A stretch of 64,000 bases of DNA from contig NZ_CP141608.1 in the NCBI RefSeq assembly GCF_035581345.1, positions 824,001 to 888,000 on the forward strand, read 5' to 3'. The position numbers and the translations under genes are program-made. Below are positions 10,064-19,957 of this stretch, piece by piece. The notes under the pieces are model-generated. The model saw only the letters and a program-made list of their open reading frames with translations, did no database searches and had not been told where the DNA came from. This stretch comes from Pseudomonas sp. JQ170C. Lineage in GTDB: Bacteria > Pseudomonadota > Gammaproteobacteria > Pseudomonadales > Pseudomonadaceae. The stretch's first letter is position 1. Every line of letters starts with the position of its first letter.

Positions 10064-11142
10064 AAGCGTCGCTGCTCAATAAGCTGGATACCCTCCAGGA
10101 CCGTTTCGAGGAATTGACCGCCCTGCTGGGCGATGCCGAAGTCATCTCCGATCAGACACGCTTTCGCGCCTATTCGCGCGAATACGCCGAGGTCGAGCCG
10201 GTCGCGGCGACCTATGCCCAGTGGCGCAAGGTCCAGGATGACCTGGCCGGCGCCCAGGCGCTGCTCAAGGACAGCGATCCCGATCTTCGCGAAATGGCCG
10301 TCGAGGAAGTGCGCGAGGCCAAGGAGCAATTGGCCGAGCTGGAAGGCCAGTTGCAGCGCATGCTGCTGCCCAAGGACCCTAACGACGGGCGCAACGTGTT
10401 CCTGGAAATCCGCGCCGGTACCGGCGGTGACGAAGCGGCGATCTTCTCCGGCGACCTGTTCCGCATGTATTCGCGTTACGCCGAGCGCCGTGGCTGGCGC
10501 CTGGAGATTCTCTCGGAGAACGAAGGGGAACATGGCGGCTACAAGGAGATCATTGCCCGGGTCGAGGGCGACAGTGTCTACGGCAAGCTGAAGTTCGAGT
10601 CCGGCGCCCACCGCGTACAGCGTGTACCGGAAACCGAATCCCAGGGCCGTATCCATACCTCGGCCTGCACCGTGGCAGTGCTGCCGGAGCCGGACGAGCA
10701 AGTGGCGATCGAGATCAACCCGGCCGACTTGCGCGTGGACACCTACCGCGCCTCGGGCGCGGGTGGACAGCACGTCAACAAGACCGACTCGGCGATCCGC
10801 ATCACCCACTTGCCGACCGGTATCGTCGTCGAGTGCCAGGAAGAGCGTTCCCAGCACAAGAACCGTGCACGGGCGATGTCCTGGCTATCGGCCAAGCTCA
10901 ACGACATGCAGACCAGCGCGGCACAGAATGCCATCGCCAGCGAGCGTAAGCTGCTGGTGGGCTCGGGCGACCGTTCCGAGCGAATTCGTACCTACAACTA
11001 TCCACAGGGCCGGGTGACGGATCACCGTATCAACCTGACCCTGTATTCCCTGGATGAGGTTCTGGCCGGTGGCGTGGATGCGGTGATCGAACCTCTTCTG
11101 GCCGAGTATCAGGCTGACCAACTGGCTGCACTGGGTGAGTAA
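10060..11142 (+). CDS. prfA: Peptide chain release factor 1
   Basis: 360 residues, the usual RF1 length. The stop-codon-reading tripeptide PET lies in [15 protein letters not shown] and the peptidyl-transferase motif GGQ in [14 protein letters not shown]. It terminates translation at UAA and UAG. Its start overlaps the hemA stop (ATGA). The next gene, prmC, encodes the methyltransferase that modifies the GGQ glutamine of this protein. Confidence 0.98.
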   Translation: MKASLLNKLDTLQDRFEELTALLGDAEVISDQTRFRAYSREYAEVEPVAATYAQWRKVQDDLAGAQALLKDSDPDLREMAVEEVREAKEQLAELEGQLQRMLLPKDPNDGRNVFLEIRAGTGGDEAAIFSGDLFRMYSRYAERRGWRLEILSENEGEHGGYKEIIARVEGDSVYGKLKFESGAHRVQRVPETESQGRIHTSACTVAVLPEPDEQVAIEINPADLRVDTYRASGAGGQHVNKTDSAIRITHLPTGIVVECQEERSQHKNRARAMSWLSAKLNDMQTSAAQNAIASERKLLVGSGDRSERIRTYNYPQGRVTDHRINLTLYSLDEVLAGGVDAVIEPLLAEYQADQLAALGE

Positions 11143-11973
11143 ATGACGATTATCGCCAGCCTGCTTCGCGCTGCGGAGCTGCCGGATTCGCCGACGGCGC
11201 GTCTGGATGTGGAACTGCTGTTGGCCGCGGCCATTGGCAAGTCGCGAAGCTACCTGCATACCTGGCCTGAGCGGATTGTCAGCAGCGAAGCGGCGCTGAC
11301 GTTCGCCCAGTACCTGCAGCGCCGTCGCAGCGGCGAGCCGGTGGCCTACATTCTGGGCCAGCAAGGGTTCTGGAACCTGGACCTCGAAGTGGCGCCGCAT
11401 ACCCTGATCCCGCGCCCGGACACCGAGTTGCTGGTCGAGACCGCCCTGCAACTACTGCCGGCCACGCCTGTACGGGTACTGGACCTGGGCACCGGCACCG
11501 GTGCCATTGCCCTGGCCCTGGCCAGCGAGCGGCCCCAGTGGCAGGTGACGGCCGTGGACCGTGTGCTCGAGGCCGTGGCCCTGGCCGAGCGCAATCGTCA
11601 GCGCTTGCAGTTGAACAATGTCCAGGTGCGCAGCAGCCACTGGTTCGATGCCCTGCAGGGCGAGCGCTACGAGCTGATCATCAGCAACCCGCCCTACATC
11701 GCCAGCGAAGACCCGCACCTGGTGGCCGGCGATGTGCGCTTTGAACCGAGCAGTGCCCTGGTGGCCGGTGTCGACGGCCTGGACGACCTGCGCACGATCA
11801 TCAGCCAGGCCCCGGCGCACCTGCAGCCCGGCGGCTGGTTGTTGCTCGAGCATGGTTACGACCAGGGCGCCGCAGTACGTGAACTGCTGGCGCGCCACGA
11901 TTTCGAACAGATCGAAAGCCGCATCGACCTGGGTGGCAATGAACGTATCAGCCTGGGGCGACTGTCGTGCTAA
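11143..11973 (+). CDS. prmC: Release factor glutamine N5-methyltransferase
   Basis: 276 residues. The SAM-binding motif VLDLGTGTGAIALALA and the catalytic ISNPPYIASEDPHL motif are both present; NPPY positions the glutamine amide. It methylates the GGQ glutamine of RF1 and RF2. It starts directly after the prfA stop and overlaps the following moeB-type gene by 7 bases. Confidence 0.97.
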   Translation: MTIIASLLRAAELPDSPTARLDVELLLAAAIGKSRSYLHTWPERIVSSEAALTFAQYLQRRRSGEPVAYILGQQGFWNLDLEVAPHTLIPRPDTELLVETALQLLPATPVRVLDLGTGTGAIALALASERPQWQVTAVDRVLEAVALAERNRQRLQLNNVQVRSSHWFDALQGERYELIISNPPYIASEDPHLVAGDVRFEPSSALVAGVDGLDDLRTIISQAPAHLQPGGWLLLEHGYDQGAAVRELLARHDFEQIESRIDLGGNERISLGRLSC

Positions 11974-12722
11974 GTGATCAGGAGCTGTTGCGCTATAGCC
12001 GGCAGATCCTCCTGGCCCAGGTCGATATCGACGGCCAGCTGCGGCTGAAGAACAGCCGGGCGCTGATTGTCGGGCTCGGCGGCCTGGGCTCGCCGGTGGC
12101 CTTGTACCTGGCTGCTGCCGGTGTCGGTGAGCTGCACCTGGCCGACTTCGATACGGTCGATGTGACCAACCTGCAACGCCAGGTGCTGCATGACACCGCC
12201 TCGGTTGGCCTGAGCAAGGTCGATTCGGCGCTGGCCCGCTTGCAGGCGATCAACCCCGAAATCAACCTGGTTGCTCACCGCAGCGCCCTAGATGAAGACT
12301 CCCTGGCCGCCGCCGTTCAAGCAGTGGACCTGGTGCTCGATTGTTCCGACAATTTCTCCACCCGCGAGGCGGTCAATGCCGCCTGCGTGGCCCAGGGCAA
12401 GCCCTTGGTCAGTGGTGCGGCGATCCGTCTGGAAGGCCAACTGTCGGTGTTCGACCCACGTCGCGCCGAAAGCCCGTGCTACCACTGCCTCTATGGGCAT
12501 GGCAGCGAAGCCGAGCTGACCTGTAGCGAAGCCGGGGTGGTCGGTCCATTGGTCGGCCTGGTGGGCAGTCTGCAAGCATTGGAAGCGCTCAAGCTGCTGG
12601 CCGGTTTTGGCGAACCGCTGGTAGGGCGCTTGCTGCTGATTGATGCCTTGGGCAGCCGCTTCCGAGAGCTGCGGGTCAAGCGCGATCCAGGCTGCAGCGT
12701 CTGTGGCGCGGACCATGGCTGA
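11967..12722 (+). CDS. moeB: HesA/MoeB/ThiF-family sulfur-carrier adenylyltransferase
   Basis: 251 residues from a GTG inside the end of prmC. The ATP-binding GLGGLGSP motif is at about residues 36-43, followed by the NLQRQVLH segment, and two zinc CxxC pairs occur (SPCYHCLYG and GCSVCGAD). MoeB activates the C-terminal Gly of MoaD for molybdopterin synthesis; ThiF does the same for ThiS. Without a moaD or thiS neighbour the substrate cannot be read here, but the locus after prmC is the usual moeB position in pseudomonads. It overlaps murI by 8 bases. Confidence 0.9.
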   Translation: MLSDQELLRYSRQILLAQVDIDGQLRLKNSRALIVGLGGLGSPVALYLAAAGVGELHLADFDTVDVTNLQRQVLHDTASVGLSKVDSALARLQAINPEINLVAHRSALDEDSLAAAVQAVDLVLDCSDNFSTREAVNAACVAQGKPLVSGAAIRLEGQLSVFDPRRAESPCYHCLYGHGSEAELTCSEAGVVGPLVGLVGSLQALEALKLLAGFGEPLVGRLLLIDALGSRFRELRVKRDPGCSVCGADHG

Positions 12723-13515
12723 GCAGCCATCGGCGCCCGTCGGCGTCTTTGACTCGGGCGTGGGTGGCCTGTCGGTGCTGGCAGAAATCCAGCGCCTGCT
12801 GCCCAACGAATCGCTGCTGTATGTGGCCGATTGCGGGCACATTCCCTACGGCGAAAAATCCCCCGCGTTCATTCGCGAGCGTTGCCGGCGGGTGGCCGAG
12901 TTCTTTCTCGAGCAGGGCGCCAAGGCCATGGTGCTTGCCTGCAATACGGCCACCGTGGCGGCCGTGGCCGACCTGCGCGAGCAGTATCCGCAGTGGCCGC
13001 TGGTAGGCATGGAGCCTGCGGTCAAGCCCGCTGCGGCAGCAACCCGCAGTGGCGTGGTGGGGGTCCTGGCAACGACCGGCACCCTGCAAAGTGCAAAATT
13101 CGCCGCCTTGCTCGACCGCTTCGCCAACGATGTGCGGGTCGTCACTCAGCCTTGCCCCGGCCTGGTCGAATGCATCGAGGCTGGCGACCTGAGCAGTCCT
13201 GCCCTACGAGAATTGCTTCAGGGCTACCTGCGTCCCTTGCTCGATGCCGGTTGCGATACCCTGATTCTGGGGTGTACCCATTACCCCTTCCTCAAGCCGT
13301 TGCTGGCGCAAATGGTCCCGGCCTCCATCGCCATTATCGACACCGGCGCCGCGGTTGCCCGCCAGTTGCAACGGCTGCTCGGCGAGCGTCACTTGTTGTC
13401 GGCAGGCCCCGCCAGTGACACGCAGTTCTGGACCAGCGCGAGTCCAGATCATTTGCGAAAGATCCTTCCAATGTTGTGGAATAAATCTGGCAGTGTGCGA
13501 AGCTTCACAATGTAA
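12715..13515 (+). CDS. murI: Glutamate racemase
   Basis: 266 residues from the ATG at 12715 ([20 protein letters not shown]); the frame extends upstream into moeB but the family N-terminus decides this start. The two catalytic cysteines are Cys76 ([12 protein letters not shown]) and Cys187 ([11 protein letters not shown]). It supplies D-glutamate for peptidoglycan. It is the last gene of the hemA-prfA-prmC-moeB-murI run; the sequence just downstream (13500-13600) is markedly AT-rich. Confidence 0.97.
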   Translation: MAEQPSAPVGVFDSGVGGLSVLAEIQRLLPNESLLYVADCGHIPYGEKSPAFIRERCRRVAEFFLEQGAKAMVLACNTATVAAVADLREQYPQWPLVGMEPAVKPAAAATRSGVVGVLATTGTLQSAKFAALLDRFANDVRVVTQPCPGLVECIEAGDLSSPALRELLQGYLRPLLDAGCDTLILGCTHYPFLKPLLAQMVPASIAIIDTGAAVARQLQRLLGERHLLSAGPASDTQFWTSASPDHLRKILPMLWNKSGSVRSFTM

Positions 13516-13630
13516 AAAAAGTGTGAAAAGCACTCAACATTGGCTGAACTAACGCAACACCAGCGGTTTCCAAAAATTTGTCCAGCGAGACAAAAGAACC
13601 AACTACAGCATTAGGAAAAGGACGTTTCTC

Positions 13631-14149
13631 ATGAAGAAACTGCTTTGTTTGGCTGCTGTTGCAGCCTTGACCCTGGGGCAATCCTTAACAGCGCAAGCTG
13701 CTGATATCTCGTTTGCAGTTGGGCAAACCGGCGAATCGACCATGACCTACCGCTTGGGTCTGGAATCGAACTGGGATGTCAGTTGGTGGCAAACTAGCGT
13801 AGGTCGCCTTACAGGATACTGGGACGGGGCGTACACCTATTGGGACGGTGACAAGACCGCAAGTAACCACAGTCTTTCCTTCGCCCCCGTGTTTGTTTAC
13901 GAATTCGCCGGCGAGTCGGTCAAACCTTATGTCGAAATCGGTATCGGGGTTGCAGCGTTCTCCAGCACTGAAATTGAAAACAACGAACTGGGTTCCTCTT
14001 TCCAGTTTGAAGACCGCATCGGATTAGGCCTGCGCTTTGCCGGTGGTCATGAAGTCGGGGTGCGTGCGATTCACTACTCCAACGGCGGGCTGCAGACACC
14101 CAACGATGGCGTTGAAAGTTACGCCCTGCATTACCGTATGCCGTTGTAA
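13631..14149 (+). CDS. pagL: Lipid A 3-O-deacylase PagL
   Basis: 172 residues: a 23-residue signal peptide (ending AQA) and an eight-stranded outer-membrane barrel of about 150 residues. The C-terminal motif AIHYSNGGLQTPNDGVES carries the catalytic triad, His148 and Ser150 with Glu162, spaced as in P. aeruginosa PagL (126/128/140 mature numbering). The C-terminus ends YRMPL, suiting barrel insertion. It removes the 3-linked acyl chain of lipid A and so changes recognition and permeability. The AT-rich leader 13516-13630 likely holds its own promoter, and an AGGAAAAGG ribosome site is present. Confidence 0.9.
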   Translation: MKKLLCLAAVAALTLGQSLTAQAADISFAVGQTGESTMTYRLGLESNWDVSWWQTSVGRLTGYWDGAYTYWDGDKTASNHSLSFAPVFVYEFAGESVKPYVEIGIGVAAFSSTEIENNELGSSFQFEDRIGLGLRFAGGHEVGVRAIHYSNGGLQTPNDGVESYALHYRMPL

Positions 14150-14158
14150 TCCAGCCAT

Positions 14159-14190
14159 GGCCCTGCGTTGATCGCAGGGCCGGTTTCGTT
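14159..14190 (+). terminator. Probable terminator of pagL
   Basis: The 9-bp stem GGCCCTGCG/CGCAGGGCC (14159-14167 and 14173-14181) with a TTGAT loop is followed by GGTTTCGTT. The T-run is imperfect. It separates pagL from the convergent photolyase gene. Confidence 0.65.
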
Positions 14191-15632
14191 CAAGGGGCGA
14201 CACCTTCATGCCGGTGCGTGGACAAGTGCTTGAACGCATCCAGTGCACGTTGGCGGCTACGGCTCAGGTCGACGATGGGCGGGGGATAGTCGTAATCGGC
14301 AAAGAGCCCGCCACCGGGTAGCGGGTTGTGGACGCACTTTTCATCGGCCTGGGCCAGTTCCGGCAGCCACTGCTTGATAAAGCGCCCCTGGCTGTCAAAG
14401 CGCCTGGACTGATTGATCGGGTTGAAGATACGAAAGTAGGGCGCAGCATCGGTGCCCGTCGATGCGCTCCACTGCCAGCCGCCGTTGTTGGCCGCCAGGT
14501 CACCGTCGATCAGGTGACGCATGAAAAAGCGCTCGCCCTCTCGCCAGTCAATCAGCAGGTTCTTGGTCAGGAACATCGCCACGATCATGCGCAGGCGGTT
14601 ATGCATCCATCCGGTTGCCAGCAACTGGCGCATGGCGGCGTCGATGATCGGGATGCCGGTACGGCCTTCTTGCCAGGCCTTCAAGTCTTCAGGGGCATGG
14701 CGCCACGGCAGGGCTTCGGTGTCCTGGCGGAACGCGCGGTGGCGGGACACTCGGGGGTAGCCGACCAGGATGTGCTTGTAGAACTCGCGCCACAGCAGCT
14801 CGTTGATCCAGGTTTGCACCCCGTGGTTGCCACTGTCGAACTCGCCCTGGTTGTGCGCCAGCGCCTGGTGCAGGCACTGCCTGGGCGAGATCACCCCGGC
14901 GGCGAGGTAGGCCGAGAGTTGGCTGGTGCCGGCATCGGCAGGCATGTCCCGCTGGGTTTGGTAGTCGTCGACGGCGTCCTCGACGAATTGTTGCAGTCGC
15001 CGATGAGCTTCTGCTTCGCCGGCAGGCCAGAGGTCGCGAAGGCTGTCCGGGGGAGGAGGGAAGCCAGCAACTGCCTCGGGGACCGGATCACGGGCAACCC
15101 GCCCGATTGCCTGAGGCTCGATGGGAGGCTGCAAGGCGGGCAGGCCCAGGTGCAGGCGCTCCAGACAGACCTTGCGGAACTGGCTGAACACCTGGAAGTA
15201 GCCGCCGCTGCGCGTCAGGATGCTGCCGGGCTTGAACAGCAACTGGTCCAGATATCGATGCAGCGCGATGCCCGCCTGCGAAAATGCCTGGCTGACGGCC
15301 TGGTCACGGCGGCTTTCATTCACGCCGTATTCTTCATTCAGGTGCAGCGCCTGTACCTCGTGCTCGCGACACACCTGCAACAAAACTGCCGGTGCCTGCT
15401 CCCAGTCATCGGCCTCGCGGACCAGCAAGGGAATATTCAGTTCGGCCAGCCGGTCGCTCAATTCGCGCACATTGCGTAGCCAGAAGTCGACCTTGCACGG
15501 CGCGTCATCATGGGCGCGCCATTGCTGTGGGCTGTACAGCCAGATGGCCAGGGTCGGGCCACGCGCGCAGGCGCTGGCGAGGGCTGTGTTGTCATGTACG
15601 CGCAGGTCGCTGCGCAACCAGATCAATTGCAT
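14190..15632 (-). CDS. phrB: Deoxyribodipyrimidine photolyase
   Basis: 480 residues from the ATG at 15632 (MQLIWLRSDLRVHDN), which matches the family N-terminus; an ATG at 15668 would add 12 unlikely residues. The N-terminal domain binds the antenna chromophore. The C-terminal FAD domain shows the conserved motifs WINELLWREFYKHIL, DAAMRQLLATGWMHNRLRM and the Trp-rich NGGWQWSASTGTDAAPYFR region of CPD class I enzymes. It repairs UV pyrimidine dimers using blue light. It lies 35 bases downstream of the DUF523 gene, and the pair appears to be driven by the light-type promoter at 16654-16715. Confidence 0.95.
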   Translation of the reverse strand: MQLIWLRSDLRVHDNTALASACARGPTLAIWLYSPQQWRAHDDAPCKVDFWLRNVRELSDRLAELNIPLLVREADDWEQAPAVLLQVCREHEVQALHLNEEYGVNESRRDQAVSQAFSQAGIALHRYLDQLLFKPGSILTRSGGYFQVFSQFRKVCLERLHLGLPALQPPIEPQAIGRVARDPVPEAVAGFPPPPDSLRDLWPAGEAEAHRRLQQFVEDAVDDYQTQRDMPADAGTSQLSAYLAAGVISPRQCLHQALAHNQGEFDSGNHGVQTWINELLWREFYKHILVGYPRVSRHRAFRQDTEALPWRHAPEDLKAWQEGRTGIPIIDAAMRQLLATGWMHNRLRMIVAMFLTKNLLIDWREGERFFMRHLIDGDLAANNGGWQWSASTGTDAAPYFRIFNPINQSRRFDSQGRFIKQWLPELAQADEKCVHNPLPGGGLFADYDYPPPIVDLSRSRQRALDAFKHLSTHRHEGVAP

Positions 15633-15667
15633 GGTGGTCCTTGGTCGACTGCCTGTATCGCGCGGCA

Positions 15668-16636
15668 TCAGATGCCGTTGTGCAGGCTCAGGTCCTGTGG
15701 GTGCGGTTGCAGGTAGACCTGCTGTAGCACATAGGGATCGGGGTGGCTGCGCAAATGGTGTTTAAGCAGGGTCAGCGGCACCACCAGAGGGATGACGCCG
15801 GCGTGGTACTGGTTGATCAGTTGGCGCATTTCCTGCCGATCATCCTGGCTGAGTGCATCGCGCAGGTAGCCGCTCAGGTGCTGCAGCACATTGCTGTGGT
15901 TACCGCGGCTGGCGCAGCGGCTCAGTGCTTGCATCAGTTGGCTGAAGTAGCGGGGGCCGAGCACGTTGGGGTCGTCTTCGCGCCTCATGCTGCCCAGTAG
16001 CTTGCCCAGTACCTTGTATTGCTGTGGGTGGTTGGCCATCAGCTGGTACTTGTAGCGGGCATGGAAGGCGACCAGCGCGCCGCGACTTAGGCCGCCGGCC
16101 AGTAACCGCTGCCAGTCGGCATAGGCGTAGACGCGGGTGATGAAGTTCTCGCGCAGCACCGGGTCGCACAAGCGGCCGTCTTCCTCCACCGGCAAATCGG
16201 GGCGTCGTGCGCAGAAGGCTGCCGCGTACAGGCCGCGTGCACCTTCGCGGGCAGGGTAGCCGTTGTCCTGGTACACCTTGACCCGGTGAAGGCCGCAGGA
16301 AGGCGACTTTTGCATGAAGATATAGCCGCAGATGTCATCCAGTTCGTCGGCCATCTGTTCGCCGTAGGCCTTCAGCGGGCCGGACAGATCCAGGGCGGGA
16401 TCACGGTGACTGATCGCTTGCGGATCCTGGGGGGCACCGACCAGGCGAATGGGCGCACGGGGTATACCCAGGCCGATGGCGACCTCGGGGCAGACTTGTA
16501 CAAGTTCAAAGTGCTCGGCCAGCGTCTCATTGCACAGGCGCGAGGCTTTGTGTCCGCCGTTGTAACGTACGGAAGCGCCGGCCAGGCAGGCGCTGATAGC
16601 GATTCTGGGTCTGCTGGCGTGCAGTGGCGCCTTCAT
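15668..16636 (-). CDS. YbgA-type DUF523-DUF1722 protein
   Basis: 322 residues. The N-terminal DUF523 half (ISACLAGASVRYNGGHK, VCPEVAIGLGIPR, MQKSPSCGL) holds several conserved cysteines. The C-terminal DUF1722 half (residues about 190-310) includes the FHARYKYQLMANHPQQYKVLG segment. This two-domain protein is commonly found beside photolyase genes and may help flavin, folate or Fe-S chemistry linked to light response; its biochemical activity is not known to me. The ATG follows AGGA and lies only 18 bases from the predicted light-repressor box, so it heads the photolyase operon. Confidence 0.85.
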   Translation of the reverse strand: MKAPLHASRPRIAISACLAGASVRYNGGHKASRLCNETLAEHFELVQVCPEVAIGLGIPRAPIRLVGAPQDPQAISHRDPALDLSGPLKAYGEQMADELDDICGYIFMQKSPSCGLHRVKVYQDNGYPAREGARGLYAAAFCARRPDLPVEEDGRLCDPVLRENFITRVYAYADWQRLLAGGLSRGALVAFHARYKYQLMANHPQQYKVLGKLLGSMRREDDPNVLGPRYFSQLMQALSRCASRGNHSNVLQHLSGYLRDALSQDDRQEMRQLINQYHAGVIPLVVPLTLLKHHLRSHPDPYVLQQVYLQPHPQDLSLHNGI

Positions 16637-16653
16637 GGCTGCGTCCTGAAAAC

Positions 16654-16679
16654 TTGTACAAATTTTAGTATTTGTACAA
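16654..16679. promoter_or_regulatory. Candidate LitR/PplR1 operator (TGTACA-N12-TGTACA)
   Basis: Two TTGTACAA palindromes at 16654-16661 and 16672-16679 make TGTACA-N12-TGTACA, inside an AT-rich spacer. This fits the remembered consensus for the P. putida light sensor PplR1 (a MerR-type LitR homologue), T(G/A)TACA-N12-TGTA. It begins just downstream of the likely transcription start of the DUF523-phrB operon, so repressor bound here could block transcription in the dark. A single further TGTACA lies at 16733-16738. Confidence 0.75.
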
Positions 16680-16687
16680 ATAACTCC

Positions 16688-16715
16688 ATCATAGAGGCAG
16701 GCGTGTGCAAGTCAA
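16688..16715 (-). promoter_or_regulatory. Sigma-70 promoter of the DUF523-phrB operon
   Basis: On the minus strand TTGACT (16715-16710), a 16-base spacer and TATGAT (16693-16688) form a good sigma-70 promoter. The predicted start near 16681 puts the TGTACA-N12-TGTACA box at about +2 to +28. Confidence 0.7.
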
Positions 16716-16788
16716 TTGGTGTGGAAGGCTTTTGTACAGGGTGGCCAGAGGGCAGCGGGGCAGCGCTGGGGCAGCCCCGTGAGGGGAG

Positions 16789-17805
<1,017 letters not shown>

Positions 17806-17961
17806 CTACGCTGCCGGACAAACCTGTACCGCTCAAGAACCCTGCGCGAGGTGGTTCCACTCGTTGCGACAGGTTGTCCTATGTTTATCCGAGAGCGATC
17901 GGTCAAAAAAGTGCCTTGTTCTTAAAAATAGACCACTGGCGCGCCAAGTGAGGACACAGCC

Positions 17962-18867
17962 ATGCATATATTGTTGACCGGCGGTACGGGGCTGATAGGC
18001 CAGCAGCTTTGTCAGCATTGGTTGGCCAAAGGTCATCAGCTGACAGTGTGGAGTCGACGCCCCGAACAGGTGGGCAGATTGTGCGGCGCTGGTGTGCGCG
18101 GCATCGCCCGGCTGGATGAGTTGAGCGAGGATGAGCCGCTTGATGCCGTGATCAATCTGGCCGGGGCGCCGATTGCCGATCGGCCCTGGACGGCGCGGCG
18201 GCGAGCGCTGTTGTGGGGCAGTCGGATCACCCTGACCGAGCAGTTGCTGGCCTGGCTTGGGCAGCGCCAGCAGCGCCCCGAGGTGCTGATTTCCGGGTCT
18301 GCAGTAGGCTGGTATGGCGACGCTGGCGAGCGTGAGCTGACCGAGGCCTCGCAGCCGGTCAAAGAAGATTTCGCCAGCCAGCTGTGCATCGCCTGGGAAG
18401 AAACCGCGCAACGCGCCCAGGCCCTGGGCATACGTGTGGTGCTGGTGCGCACGGGGCTGGTGCTGTCGAGCGAAGGCGGCTTTTTGTCGCGCCTGCGCAC
18501 ACCGTTCAAACTGGGACTGGGCGGGCCGATCGGGGATGGTCGCCAGTGGATGCCGTGGGTTCATATCCACGACCAGATCGCCCTGATTGATTTTCTCTTG
18601 CAGCAAAAGGACGCCAGCGGTCCTTATAATGCCTGCGCCCCGGAGCCGGTGCGCAACCGTGAGTTCGCCAAGCGCCTGGGCAGAGCACTGCATCGACCGG
18701 CCTTCATGCCGTTGCCGGCGCTGGTGCTCAAGGCCGGGCTGGGTGAGTTGTCGACCCTGCTGCTGGGCGGACAGCGGGCGCGACCGGTGCGTTTGCTCGC
18801 CGCCGGCTTCACCTTCCGCTTCAATGATTTGCAATCGGCCCTGGATGAGTTGTCCAGTCGCCTCTGA
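17962..18867 (+). CDS. TIGR01777-family NAD-dependent epimerase/dehydratase-like protein (YfcH type)
   Basis: 301 residues. The N-terminal Rossmann motif [13 protein letters not shown], the SAVGWYGD segment (atypical SDR active site) and the C-terminal DUF1731-like tail ([24 protein letters not shown]) define the family. The substrate is unknown. The ATG follows GAGGA. hemH begins 13 bases downstream, so the two are likely one operon. Confidence 0.9.
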   Translation: MHILLTGGTGLIGQQLCQHWLAKGHQLTVWSRRPEQVGRLCGAGVRGIARLDELSEDEPLDAVINLAGAPIADRPWTARRRALLWGSRITLTEQLLAWLGQRQQRPEVLISGSAVGWYGDAGERELTEASQPVKEDFASQLCIAWEETAQRAQALGIRVVLVRTGLVLSSEGGFLSRLRTPFKLGLGGPIGDGRQWMPWVHIHDQIALIDFLLQQKDASGPYNACAPEPVRNREFAKRLGRALHRPAFMPLPALVLKAGLGELSTLLLGGQRARPVRLLAAGFTFRFNDLQSALDELSSRL

Positions 18868-18880
18868 AATAGGACGTTGC

Positions 18881-19894
18881 ATGACCGATCACGCTCTGCT
18901 GCTGGTCAACCTGGGTTCGCCGGCCACCACCTCGGTGGCCGATGTGCGCCGCTACCTCAATCAGTTTCTGATGGACCCCTACGTCATCGACCTGCCATGG
19001 CCGGTGCGACGCTTGCTGGTGTCGCTGATCCTGATCAAGCGCCCTGAGCAATCGGCCCATGCCTATGCCTCGATCTGGTGGGATGAAGGTTCACCGCTGG
19101 TGGTGCTGACCCGCCGCCTGCAGGCCGCCATGCGCGAGCAGTGGAGCCATGGCCCGGTGGAAATGGCCATGCGCTACGGCGAGCCCTCCTTGCCGACCGT
19201 GCTGGCGCGCCTGGCTGCACAGGGCGTGAAGCAGGTCACCCTGGCGCCGCTCTACCCACAATTTGCCGACAGCACCGTGACCACCGTGGTCGAGCAGGCG
19301 CGCCAGGTGATCGCCGAACAGAAGCTGGCGCTGCAAATGCGTGTGCTGCAGCCGTTCTACGACCGCCCGGAGTACATCGATGCGTTGGTGGCCAGTGCCA
19401 AGCTTTATCTCGAACAGGATTACGACCATCTGCTGCTGAGCTTCCATGGCCTGCCCGAGCGGCACCTGAAGAAGCTCGACCCCACTGGCAGCCATCGCTT
19501 CCAGGACCCGGACTGCTGTCGCGATTCCTCGCCTGAAATGCTCGCGGTGTGCTATCGCGGCCAGTGCATCCGCACCGCCCAGGCGTTCGCCCGGCAGATG
19601 GGTATCCCGGATGGTAAATGGTCGGTGTCGTTCCAGTCGCGCCTGGGGCGGGCCAAGTGGATCGAACCCTACACCGAGACGCGCCTGGACGAGCTGGGCA
19701 AGGCGGGCGTGAAAAAACTGCTGGTTATGTGCCCGGCCTTTGTCGCCGACTGTATCGAGACGCTGGAGGAGATTGGCGATCGCGGTCGCGAGCAGTTTAT
19801 CGAGGCGGGTGGGGAGGAGTTGGTGCTGGTGCCGTGCCTGAATGATCACCCGCAATGGGTGCAGGCATTGAAGGGAATGTGCGAACAGGCTTGA
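18881..19894 (+). CDS. hemH: Ferrochelatase
   Basis: 337 residues from the ATG at 18881 ([18 protein letters not shown]), preceded by AGGA. The metal-site His lies in [18 protein letters not shown], and the C-terminal signature [17 protein letters not shown] is present. It inserts Fe2+ into protoporphyrin IX at the cytoplasmic face of the inner membrane. The upstream in-frame extension into the neighbouring gene is not part of the protein. It faces uraA, with a REP hairpin between them. Confidence 0.97.
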   Translation: MTDHALLLVNLGSPATTSVADVRRYLNQFLMDPYVIDLPWPVRRLLVSLILIKRPEQSAHAYASIWWDEGSPLVVLTRRLQAAMREQWSHGPVEMAMRYGEPSLPTVLARLAAQGVKQVTLAPLYPQFADSTVTTVVEQARQVIAEQKLALQMRVLQPFYDRPEYIDALVASAKLYLEQDYDHLLLSFHGLPERHLKKLDPTGSHRFQDPDCCRDSSPEMLAVCYRGQCIRTAQAFARQMGIPDGKWSVSFQSRLGRAKWIEPYTETRLDELGKAGVKKLLVMCPAFVADCIETLEEIGDRGREQFIEAGGEELVLVPCLNDHPQWVQALKGMCEQA

Positions 19895-19901
19895 TGAAAG
19901 G

Positions 19902-19952
19902 ATCGCGGGGCAAGCCCGCTCCTACACGGTAGGAGCGGGCTTGCCCCGCGAT
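19902..19952. repeat. REP pair (inverted), P. putida type
   Basis: Two 24-base arms (ATCGCGGGGCAAGCCCGCTCC plus TAC, and its perfect complement) are separated by 3 bases between the converging hemH and uraA. It can also act as a transcription or RNA-end barrier. Confidence 0.93.
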
Positions 19953-19957
19953 GCGGT

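Noticed and set aside
16495..16502. Another TTGTACAA inside the DUF523 gene
   Set aside because: Single copy within coding sequence and without a partner at the 12-base spacing.
17879..17917. Minus-strand TTGACC element before the renalase gene
   Set aside because: No acceptable -10 hexamer at 16-18 bases; not called a promoter.
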